NCBI GenBank assembly: GCA_946800325.1
Contig: CAMPEJ010000007.1
Coordinates: forward strand, 186,001 to 250,000
Direction: 5' to 3'
Source: Luzula sylvatica
Taxonomy: Eukaryota > Streptophyta > Magnoliopsida > Poales > Juncaceae
DNA: 64,000 nt
Made by a program: the position numbers and the translations under genes. The first letter of the stretch is position 1; each line of letters begins with the position of its first letter. Positions 54,201 through 64,000 of the stretch are shown piece after piece. A model generated the notes under the pieces. It searched no databases. It had not been told where the DNA came from and worked only from the letters and a program-made list of their open reading frames with translations.

Positions 54201-54715
54201 ATCGTATCTTTTACTACATAACATTTCACCAAAATTTACAAACACTAAGAAAGTTTGTTTTTCGATTCAAAACAATCTGTTTATGCTTTGGGGAGTTCAA
54301 ATAACTTATTTTGAGATTATTTGAATCGTATCTTTTACCACATAACATTTCACAAAAATTTACAAACACTAAGAAAGTTTGTTTTTCGATTCAAAACAAT
54401 CTGTTTATGCTTTGGGGAGTTCAAATAACTTATTTTGAGATCATTTGAATCGTATCTTTTACCACATAACATTTCACCAAACTTTACAAACACTAAGAAA
54501 GTTTGTTTTTCGATTCAAAACAATCTGTTTATGCTTTGGGGAGTTCAAATAACTTATTTTGAGATTATTTGAATCGTATCTTTTACCACATAACATTTCA
54601 CCAAAATTTACAAACACTAAGAAAGTTTGTTTTTCGATTCAAAACAATCTGTTTATGCTTTGGGGAGTTCAAATAACGTATTTTGAGATCATTTGAATCG
54701 TATCTTTTACCACGT

Positions 54716-55087
54716 AACATTTCACCAAAATTTACAAACACTGAGAAAGTTTGATTTTCGATTCAAAACAATTTGTTTATGCTTTGGGGAGTTCAAATAA
54801 CGTATTTTGAGATCATTTGAATCGTATCTTTTTCCAGATAATTTTTCACCAAAATTTACAAACACTAAGAAAGTTTGTTTTTCGATTCAAAACAATCTGT
54901 TTATGCTTTGGGGAGTTCAAATAACGTATTTTGAGATCATTTGAATCGTATCTTTTTCCAGATAATTTTTCACCAAAATTTACAAACACTAAGAAAGTTT
55001 GTTTTTCGATTCAAAACAATCTGTTTATGCTTTGGGGAGTTCAAATAACTTATTTTTAGATCATTCGAATCGTATCTTTTACCACAT
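54716..55087 (+). repeat. TCCAGATAA three-monomer cassette, copy 4
   Basis: Same trio, 31 units (3,844 bp) after copy 3 and 40 units after copy 2, with which it shares flanks through the 4,960-bp duplication. Confidence 0.82.
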
Positions 55088-57195
55088 AACATTTCACCAA
55101 AATTTACACACACTAAGAAAGTTTGATTTTCGATTCAAAACAATCTGTTTATGCTTTGGGGAGTTCAAATAACGTATTTTGAGATCATTCGAATCGTATC
55201 TTTTACTACATAACATTTCACAAAAATTTACAAACACTAAGAAAGTTTGTTTTTCGAATCAAAACAATCTGTTTATGCTTTGGGGAGTTCAAATAACTTA
55301 TTTTCAGATCATTTGAATCGTATCTTTTACTACATAACATTTCACCAAACTTTACAAACACTAAGAAAGTTTGTTTTTCGATTCAAAACAATCTGTTTAT
55401 GCTTTGGGGAGTTCAAATAACGTATTTTGAGATCATTTGAATCGTATCTTTTACCACATAACATTTCACCAAAATTTACAAACACTAAGAAAGTTTGTTT
55501 TTCGATTCAAAACAATCTGTTTATGCTTTGGGGAGTTCAAATAACGTATTTTGAGATCATTTGAATCGTATCTTTTACCACATAACATTTCACCAAAATT
55601 TACAAACACTAAGAAAGTTTGTTTTTCGATTCAAAACAATCTGTTTATGCTTTGGGGAGTTCAAATAACGTATTTTGAGATTATTTGAATCGTATCTTTT
55701 ACCACATAACATTTCACCAAAATTTACAAACACTAAGAAAGTTTGTTTTTCGATTCAAAACAATCTGTTTATGCTTTGGGGAGTTCAAATAACGTATTTT
55801 GAGATCATTTGAATCGTATCTTTTACCACATAACATTTCACCAAAATTTACAAACACTGAGAAAGTTTGATTTTCGATTCAAAACAATCTGTTTATGCTT
55901 TGGGGAGTTCAAATAACATATTTTTAGATCATTCGAATCGTATATTTTACCACATAACATTTCACCAAAATTTACACACACTAAGAAAGTTTGTTTTTCG
56001 ATTCAAAACAATCTGTTTATGCTTTGGGGAGTTCAAATAACTTATTTTGAGATCATTCGAATCGTATCTTTTACCACATAACATTTCACCAAAATTTACA
56101 AACACTAAGAAAGTTTGTTTTTCGATTCAAAACAATCTGTTTATGCTTTGGGGAGTTCAAATAACGTATTTTGAGATCATTGGAATCGTATCTTTTACTA
56201 CATAACATTTCACCAAAATTTACAAACACTAAGAAAGTTTGTTTTTCGATTCAAAACAATCTGTTTATGCTTTGGGGAGTTCAAATAACTTATTTTGAGA
56301 TTATTTGAATCGTATCTTTTACCACATAACATTTCACAAAAATTTACAAACACTAAGAAAGTTTGTTTTTCGATTCAAAACAATCTGTTGATGCTTTGGG
56401 GAGTTCAAATAACTTATTTTGAGATTATTTGAATCGTATCTTTTACCACATAACATTTCACCAAAATTTACAAACACTAAGAAAGTTTGTTTTTCGATTC
56501 AAAACAATCTGTTTATGCTTTGGGGAGTTCAAATAACGTATTTTGAGATCATTCGAATCGTATCTTTTACCACGTAACATTTCACCAAAATTTACAAACA
56601 CTGAGAAAGTTTGTTTTTCGATTCAAAACAATCTGTTTATGCTTTGGGGAGTTCAAATAACTTATTTTGAGATTATTTGAATCGTATCTTTTACCACATA
56701 ACATTTCACCAAAATTTACACACACTAAGAAAGTTTGTTTTTCGATTCAAAACAATCTGTTTATGCTTTGGGGAGTTCAAATAACTTATTTTGAGATCAT
56801 TCGAATCGTATCTTTTACCACATAACATTTCACCAAAATTTACAAACACTAAGAAAGTTTGTTTTTCGATTCAAAACAATCTGTTTATGCTTTGGGGAGT
56901 TCAAATAACGTATTTTGAGATCATTTGAATCGTATCTTTTACCACATAACATTTCACCAAAATTTACAAACACTGAGAAAGTTTGATTTTCGATTCAAAA
57001 CAATCTGTTTATGCTTTGGGGAGTTCAAATAACATATTTTTAGATCATTCGAATCGTATCTTTTACCACATAACATTTCACCAAAATTTACACACACTAA
57101 GAAAGTTTGTTTTTCGATTCAAAACAATCTGTTTATGCTTTGGGGAGTTCAAATAACGTATTTTGAGATCATTTGAATCGTATCTTTTACCACGT

Positions 57196-57567
57196 AACAT
57201 TTCACCAAAATTTACAAACACTGAGAAAGTTTGATTTTCGATTCAAAACAATTTGTTTATGCTTTGGGGAGTTCAAATAACGTATTTTGAGATCATTTGA
57301 ATCGTATCTTTTTCCAGATAATTTTTCACCAAAATTTACAAACACTAAGAAAGTTTGTTTTTCGATTCAAAACAATCTGTTTATGCTTTGGGGAGTTCAA
57401 ATAACGTATTTTGAGATCATTTGAATCGTATCTTTTTCCAGATAATTTTTCACCAAAATTTACAAACACTAAGAAAGTTTGTTTTTCGATTCAAAACAAT
57501 CTGTTTATGCTTTGGGGAGTTCAAATAACTTATTTTTAGATCATTCGAATCGTATCTTTTACCACAT
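57196..57567 (+). repeat. TCCAGATAA three-monomer cassette, copy 5
   Basis: Same trio, 20 units (2,480 bp) after copy 4 and 51 units after copy 3. It lies at the left edge of the second copy of the 6,324-bp duplication. A CCACGTAAC unit at about 56573 lacks the pair that normally follows. Confidence 0.82.
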
Positions 57568-60099
57568 AACATTTCACCAAAATTTACACACACTAAGAAA
57601 GTTTGATTTTCGATTCAAAACAATCTGTTTATGCTTTGGGGAGTTCAAATAACGTATTTTGAGATCAATCGAATCGTATCTTTTACTACATAACATTTCA
57701 CCAAAATTTACAAACACTAAGAAAGTTTGTTTTTCGATTCAAAACAATCTGTTTATGCTTTGGGGAGTTCAAATAACTTATTTTCAGATCATTTGAATCG
57801 TATCTTTTACTACATAACATTTCACCAAACTTTACAAACACTAAGAAAGTTTGTTTTTCGATTCAAAACAATCTGTTTATGCTTTGGGGAGTTCAAATAA
57901 CGTATTTTGAGATCATTTGAATCGTATCTTTTACCACATAACATTTCACCAAAATTTACAAACACTAAGAAAGTTTGTTTTTCGATTCAAAACAATCTGT
58001 TTATGCTTTGGGGAGTTCAAATAACGTATTTTGAGATCATTTGAATCGTATCTTTTACTACATAACATTTCACCAAAATTTACAAACACTAAGAAAGTTT
58101 ATTTTTCGATTCAAAACAATTTGTTTATGCTTTGGGGAGTTCAAATAACGTATTTTGAGATCATTCGAATCGTATCTTTTACCACATAACATTTCACCAA
58201 AATTTACAAACACTGAGAAAGTTTGATTTTCGATTCAAACCAATCTGTTTATGCTTTGGGGAGTTCAAATAACATATTTTTAGATCATTCGAATCGTATC
58301 TTTTACCACATAACATTTCACCAAAATTTACAAACACTGAGAAAGTTTGTTTTTCGATTCAAAACAATCTGTTTATGCTTTGGGGAGTTCAAATAACGTA
58401 TTTTGAGATCATTTGAATCGTATCTTTTACCACATAACATTTCACCAAAATTTACAAACACTAAGAAAGTTTGATTTTCGATTCAAAACAATCTGTTTAT
58501 GCTTTGGGGAGTTCAAATAACGTATTTTGAGATCATTTGAATCGTATCTTTTACTACATAACATTTCACCAAAATTTACAAACACTAAGAAAGTTTGTTT
58601 TTCGATTCAAAACAATCTGTTTATGCTTTGGGGAGTTCAAATAACTTATTTTCAGATCATTTGAATCGTATCTTTTACCACATAACATTTCACCAATCTT
58701 TACAAACACTAAGAAAGTTTGTTTTTCGATTCAAAACAATCTGTTTATGCTCTGGGGAGTTCAAATAACGTATTTTGAGATTATTTGAATCGTATCTTTT
58801 ACCACATAACATTTCACCAAAATTTACAAACACTAAGAAAGTTTGTTTTTCGATTCAAAACAATCTGTTTATGCTTTGGGGAGTTCAAATAACGTATTTT
58901 GAGATCATTTGAATCGTATCTTTTACCACATAACATTTCACCAAAATTTACAAACACTGAGAAAGTTTGTTTTTCGATTCAAAACAATCTGTTTATGCTT
59001 TGGGGAGTTCAAATAACGTATTTTGAGATCATTCGAATCGTATCTTTTACCACATAACATTTTACCAAAATTTATAAACACTGAGAAAGTTTGTTTTTCG
59101 ATTCAAAACAATCTGTTTATGCTTTGGGGAGTTCAAATAACGTATTTTGAGATCATTCGAATCGTATCTTTTACCACATAACATTTCACCAAAATTTACA
59201 AACACTGAGAAAGTTTGATTTTCGATTCAAAACAATTTGTTTATGCTTTGGGGAGTTCAAATAACGTATTTTGAGATTATTCGAATCGTATCTTTTACCA
59301 CATAACATTTCACCAAAATTTACAAACACTAAGAAAGTTTGTTTTTCGATTCAAAACAATCTGTTTATGCTTTGGGGAGTTCAAATAACGTATTTTGAGA
59401 TCATTTGAATCGTATCTTTTACCACATAACATTTCACCAAAATTTACAAACACTGAGAAAGTTTGATTTTCGATTCAAAACAATCTGTTTAGGCTTTGGG
59501 GAGTTCAAATAACATATTTTTAGATCATTCGAATCGTATCTTTTACCACATAACATTTCACCAAAATTTACACACACTAAGAAAGTTTGTTTTTCGATTC
59601 AAAACAATCTGTTTATGCTTTGGGGAGTTCAAATAACGTATTTTGAGATCATTTGAATCGTATCTTTTACCACATAACATTTCACCAAAATTTACAAACA
59701 CTGAGAAAGTTTGATTTTCGATTCAAAACAATCTGTTTATGCTTTGGGGAGTTCAAATAACGTATTTTGAGATCATTTGAATCGTATCTTTTACTACATA
59801 ACATTTCACCAAAATTTACAAACACTAAGAAAGTTTGTTTTTCGATTCAAAACAATCTGTTTATGCTTTGGGGAGTTCAAATAACTTATTTTCAGATCAT
59901 TTGAATCGTATCTTTTACCACATAACATTTCACCAAACTTTACAAACACTAAGAAAGTTTGTTTTTCGATTCAAAACAATCTGTTTATGCTTTGGGGAGT
60001 TCAAATAACGTATTTTGAGATTATTTGAATCGTATCTTTTACCACATAACATTTCACCAAAATTTACAAACACTAAGAAAGTTTGTTTTTCGATTCAAA

Positions 60100-62112
60100 A
60101 CAATCTGTTTATGCTTTGGGGAGTTCAAATAACGTATTTTGAGATCATTTGAATCGTATCTTTTACCACATAACATTTCACCAAAATTTACAAACACTGA
60201 GAAAGTTTGATTTTCGATTCAAAACAATCTGTTTAGGCTTTGGGGAGTTCAAATAACATATTTTTAGATCATTCGAATCGTATCTTTTACCACATAACAT
60301 TTCACCAAAATTTACACACACTAAGAAAGTTTGTTTTTCGATTCAAAACAATCTGTTTATGCTTTGGGGAGTTCAAATAACTTATTTTGAGATCATTCGA
60401 ATCGTATCTTTTACCACATAACATTTCACCAAAATTTACAAACACTGAGAAAGTTTGTTTTTCGATTCAAAACAATCTGTTTATGCTTTGGGGAGTTCAA
60501 ATAACTTATTTTGAGATCATTTGAATCGTATCTTTTACCACATAACATTTCACCAAACTTTACAAACACTAAGAAAGTTTGTTTTTCGATTCAAAACAAT
60601 CTGTTTATGCTTTGGGGAGTTCAAATAACGTATTTTGAGATCATTTGAATCGTATCTATTACCACATAACATTTTACCAAAATTTACAAACACTAAGAAA
60701 GTTTGTTTTTCGATTCAAAACAATCTGTTTATGCTTTGGGGAGTTCAAATAACGTATTTTGAGATCATTTGAATCGTATCTTTTACCACATAACATTTCA
60801 CCAAAATTTACAAACACTAAGAAAGTTTGTTTTTCGATTCAAAACAATTTGTTTATGCTTTGGGGAGTTCAAATAACGTATTTTGAGATCATTCGAATCG
60901 TATCTTTTACCACATAACATTTCACCAAAATTTACAAACGCTAAGAAAGTTTGTTTTTCGATTCAAAACAATCTGTTTATGCTTTGGGGAGTTCAAATAA
61001 CGTATTTTGAGATCATTTGAATCGTATCTTTTACGACATAACATTTCACCAAAATTTACAAACGCTGAGAAAGTTTGTTTTTCGATTCAAAACAATCTGT
61101 TTATGCTTTGGGGAGTTCAAATATTGTATTTTGAGATCATTTGAATCGTATCTTTTACCACATAACATTTCACCAAAATTTACAAACACTGAGAAAGTTT
61201 GATTTTCGATTCAAAACAATCTGTTTATGCTTTGGGGAGTTCAAATAACATATTTTTAGATCATTCGAATCGTATCTTTTACCACATAACATTTCACCAA
61301 AATTTACACACACTAAGAAAGTTTGTTTTTCGATTCAAAACAATCTGTTTATGCTTTGGGGAGTTCAAATAGCTTATTTTGAGATCATTCGAATCGTATC
61401 TTTTACCACATAACATTTCACAAAAATTTAGAAACACTAAGAAAGTTTGTTTTTCGATTCAAAACAATCTGTTTATGCTTTGGGGAGTTCAAATAACTTA
61501 TTTTGAGATCATTTGAATCGTATCTTTTACCACATAACATTTCACCAAACTTTACAAACACTAAGAAAGTTTTTTTTTCGATTCAAAACAATCTGTTTAT
61601 GCTTTGGGGAGTTCAAATAACGTATTTTGAGATCATTTGAATCGTATCTTTTACCACATAACATTTTACCAAAATTTACAAACACTAAGAAAGTTTGTTT
61701 TTCGATTCAAAACAATCTGTTTATGCTTTGGGGAGTTCAAATAACGTATTTTGAGATCATTTGAATCGTATCTTTTACCACATAACATTTCACCAAAATT
61801 TACAAACACTAAGAAAGTTTGTTTTTCGATTCAAAACAATTTGCTTATGCTTTGGGGAGTTCAAATAACGTATTTTGAGATCATTCGAATCGTATCTTTT
61901 ACCACATAACATTTCACCAAAATTTACAAACGCTAAGAAAGTTTGTTTTTCGATTCAAAACAATCTGTTTATGCTTTGGGGAGTTCAAATAACGTATTTT
62001 GAGATCATTTGAATCGTATCTTTTACGACATAACATTTCACCAAAATTTACAAACGCTGAGAAAGTTTGTTTTTCGATTCAAAACAATCTGTTTATGCTT
62101 TGGGGAGTTCAA
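60100..62112 (+). repeat. Tandem 8-monomer duplication (992-bp period)
   Basis: About 60100-61120 repeats at 61092-62112. Markers 992 bp apart include CACACACTAAG (about 60315 and 61307), CAAACTTTAC, CATTTTACC, ACGCTAAG, TTACGACATAAC (61031 and 62023) and ACGCTGAG. Several units have since changed, for example AAATATTGTATT near 61120. Confidence 0.75.
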
Positions 62113-63147
62113 ATAACGTATTTTGAGATCATTGGAATCGTATCTTTTACCACATAACATTTCACCAAAATTTACAAACACTGAGAAAGTTTGATTTTCG
62201 ATTCAAAACAATCTGTTTATGCTTTGGGGAGTTCAAATAACGTATTTTGAGATCATTCGAATCGTATCATTTACCACATAACATTTCACCAAAATTTACA
62301 AACACTGAGAAAGTTTGTTTTTCGATTCAAAACAATTTGTTTATGCTTTGGGGAGTTCAAATAACGTATTTTGAGATCATTCGAATCGTATCTTTTACCA
62401 CATAACATTTCACCAAAATTTACAAACACTCAGAAAGTTTGTTTTTCGATTCAAAACAATCTGTTTATGCTTTGGGGAGTTCAAATAACGTATTTTGAGA
62501 TCATTCGAATCGTATCTTTTACCACATAACATTTCACCAAAATTTACAAACACTAAGAAAGTTTGTTTTTCGATTCAAAACAATCTGTTTATGCTTTGGG
62601 GAGTTCAAATAACGTATTTTGAGATCATTTGAATCGTATCTTTTACCACATAACATTTCAAAAAAATTTACAAACACTAAGAAAGTTTGTTTTTCGATTC
62701 AAAACAATCTGTTTATGCTTTGGGGAGTTCAAATAACTTATTTTGAGATCATTTGAATCGTATCTTTTACCACATAACATTTCACCAAACTTTACAAACA
62801 CTAAGAAAGTTTGTTTTTCGATTCAAAACAATCTGTTTATGCTTTGGGGAGTTCAAATAACGTATTTTGAGATCATTCGAATCGTATCTTTTACCACATA
62901 ACAATTCACCAAAATTTACAAACACTAAGAAAGTTTGTTTTTCGATTCAAAACAATTTGTTTATGCTTTGGGGAGTTCAAATAACGTATTTTTAGATCAT
63001 TCGAATCGTATCTTTTACCACATAACATTTCACCAAAATTTACAAACACTAAGAAAGTTTGTTTTTCGATTCAAAACAATCTGTTTATGCTTTGGGGAGT
63101 TCAAATAACGTATTTTGAGATCATTGGAATCGTATCTTTTACTACAT

Positions 63148-64000
63148 AACATTTCACCAAAATTTACAAACACTAAGAAAGTTTGTTTTTCGATTCAAAA
63201 CAATATGTTTATGCTTTGGGGAGTTCAAATAACTTATTTTCAGATCATTTGAATCGTATCTTTTACCACATAACATTTCACCAAACTTTACAAACACTAA
63301 GAAAGTTTGTTTTTCGATTCAAAACAATCTGTTTATGCTTTGGGGAGTTCAAATAACGTATTTTGAGATCATTCGAATCGTATCTTTTACCACATAACAT
63401 TTCACCAAAATTTACAAACACTAAGAAAGTTTGTTTTTCGATTCAAAACAATCTGTTTATGCTTTGGGGAGTTCAAATAACGTATTTTGAGATCATTTGA
63501 ATCGTATCTTTTACCACATAACATTTCACCAAAATTTACAAACACTGAGAAAGTTTGATTTTCGATTCAAAACAATCTGTTTAGGCTTTGGGGAGTTCAA
63601 ATAACATATTTTTAGATCATTCGAATCGTATCTTTTACCACATAACATTTCACCAAAATTTACACACACTAAGAAAGTTTGTTTTTCGATTCAAAACAAT
63701 CTGTTTATGCTTTGGGGAGTTCAAATAACTTATTTTGAGATCATTCGAATCGTATCTTTTACCACATAACATTTCACCAAAATTTACAAACACTGAGAAA
63801 GTTTGTTTTTCGATTCAAAACAATCTGTTTATGCTTTGGGGAGTTCAAATAACTTATTTTGAGATCATTTGAATCGTATCTTTTACCACATAACATTTCA
63901 CCAAACTTTACAAACACTAAGAAAGTTTGTTTTTCGATTCAAAACAATCTGTTTATGCTTTGGGGAGTTCAAATAACGTATTTTGAGATCATTTGAATCG
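63148..64000 (+). repeat. 27-monomer displaced copy at the window edge (3,348-bp offset)
   Basis: The last 0.85 kb matches about 59800-60652: TTTTCAGATC with CAAACTTTAC, TTTAGGC (63580 and 60232), CATATTTTTAG, CACACACTAAG, then CACTGAG and CAAACTTTAC units. The match runs off the window, so its full length is unknown. One unit differs (CATTCG near 63370 against TTATTTG near 60022). Confidence 0.72.

Larger units (their letters stand above)
48660..55170 (+). repeat. 40-monomer displaced duplication (4,960-bp offset)
   Basis: About 48660-50210 matches 53620-55170 at exactly 4,960 bp. Markers are CATATTTTTAG, CACACACTAA (49031 and 53991), CATTGG with ACTACAT, CACAAAAATTT, CACGTAAC and the TCCAGATAA cassette. 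The later copy has CTAAGAAAG where the earlier has CTAAGAAGG. The intervening 3.4 kb belongs to other blocks. Confidence 0.75.
50820..60430 (+). repeat. 51-monomer displaced duplication (6,324-bp offset)
   Basis: About 50820-54100 (3.3 kb) matches 57144-60430 at exactly 6,324 bp. Rare markers agree: TCAATCG (51341 and 57665), GCTCTGGGG (about 52425 and 58749), TTTATAAACACTG (about 52747 and 59071), TTTAGGC (about 53165 and 59489), AAACCAATC (about 51916 and 58240) and CACACACTAA. The copies are nearly identical. They are separated by about 3 kb of other units, so a simple tandem event is not enough. Confidence 0.82.
11197..64000 (+). repeat. 124-bp satellite array, right arm (about 426 monomers)
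   Basis: The same 124-bp unit continues without interruption to the end of the window, always in the plus orientation. Seen irregularities are small: 1-bp losses in CACAAAATTT units (about 13123, 16717, 17956), GGGGAGTC units lacking one T (about 28935, 33876, 35489, 40429, 45370), an extra T in CATTTTCACC units (about 33926, 45420), a 3-bp loss near 47361, and the rearranged pairs listed separately. No other insertion, inversion or unique sequence was found. Short frames on either strand are by-products of the unit, because each monomer carries in-frame stops in most phases. The arm divides into higher-order blocks described below. Confidence 0.97.
46400..64000 (+). repeat. Diverged satellite domain with patchwork duplications
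   Basis: From about 46.4 kb the variant mix changes. CATATTTTTAG, CACACACTAAG, TTTTCAGATC, TCCAGATAA, TTAGGC and AACTTATTTT units become frequent. CATAGCATTTC, GGATCTC and TATATTG, typical of the middle domain, disappear. Apart from a 3-bp loss near 47361 the unit keeps its 124-bp length and register. No single long period dominates; segments recur at 8, 10, 27, 40 and 51 units. This suggests a different turnover history from the middle domain. The exact edge is gradual, between about 45.9 and 47.4 kb. Confidence 0.75.

Noticed and set aside
1..64000. Tandem-repeat protein gene (repeat encoded as coding sequence)
   Set aside because: 124 is not a multiple of 3, so the frame shifts every unit, and stops occur in nearly every unit in all phases.
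1..64000. Assembly artefact from collapsed or expanded repeats
   Set aside because: Not excluded, but the ordered private variants, the clean LTR insertion and the graded divergence between copies look like real sequence. Copy numbers of the most identical blocks (4,941-bp and 6,324-bp repeats) deserve a long-read check.
1..64000. Telomere repeats, rDNA, tRNA genes or mammalian-type CENP-B boxes
   Set aside because: No TTTAGGG runs, rRNA-like or cloverleaf sequence was seen. The isolated TTTAGGC variants are single substitutions of TTTATGC in the unit.

Overview
This window is almost entirely one head-to-tail satellite DNA array. I find no protein-coding gene, tRNA, rRNA or CRISPR array. The repeating unit is 124 bp, about 70% A+T by eye, and is present in roughly 500 copies, all in the same orientation. 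The array runs off both ends of the window, so its true length is unknown. A multi-kilobase, uniform, AT-rich satellite with higher-order repeats and a single retroelement scar is what plant (peri)centromeric DNA looks like. The type of LTR found points to a flowering plant, probably a eudicot. I do not recognise the satellite family and cannot name a species.

The only break is at 9619-11196: a 1,578-bp segment starting TG and ending CA, flanked by a perfect 5-bp duplication (CTTTG at 9614-9618 and 11197-11201). This is the signature of a solo LTR, left after recombination between the two LTRs of a retrotransposon. It keeps a recognisable promoter (CCAAT at 10004, TATAAATA at 10028), an 18-bp perfect palindrome, a pyrimidine-rich leader and a cluster of short direct repeats. 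A duplicated copy of the insertion site without the element survives at 15164-15168, with the same private variants on both sides.

Layout. (I) 1-9618 and 11197-about 21860 share variants and carry a 25-monomer higher-order repeat (3,100 bp, two tandem copies at about 1920-8033, and a related third copy at about 18714-21862), a 32-monomer block (3,967 bp, 11197-15163 and its shorter repeat from 15164) and a 10-monomer tandem duplication (1,239 bp, 16451-18929). (II) About 19960-46400 is the most homogenised part. A 20-monomer repeat (2,480 bp) passes into a compound repeat of 4,941 bp, made of a 2,586-bp and a 2,355-bp half, which recurs to about 45380. A rearranged pair of short and long monomers marks three of its copies. 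(III) About 46400-64000 has a different variant mix (CACACACT, TCCAGATAA, TTAGGC forms) and a patchwork of displaced duplications of 8, 10, 27, 40 and 51 monomers instead of clean tandem higher-order repeats.

Duplication offsets are nearly all whole multiples of 124 bp, apart from a few small indels. This is what in-register unequal exchange or break repair within the array would produce. Each monomer also holds a conserved inverted repeat (CGATTCAAA / TTTGAATCG) and a small hairpin (ACAAAC / GTTTGT). A role in centromere function is inferred from array form only; nothing here proves CENH3 binding.
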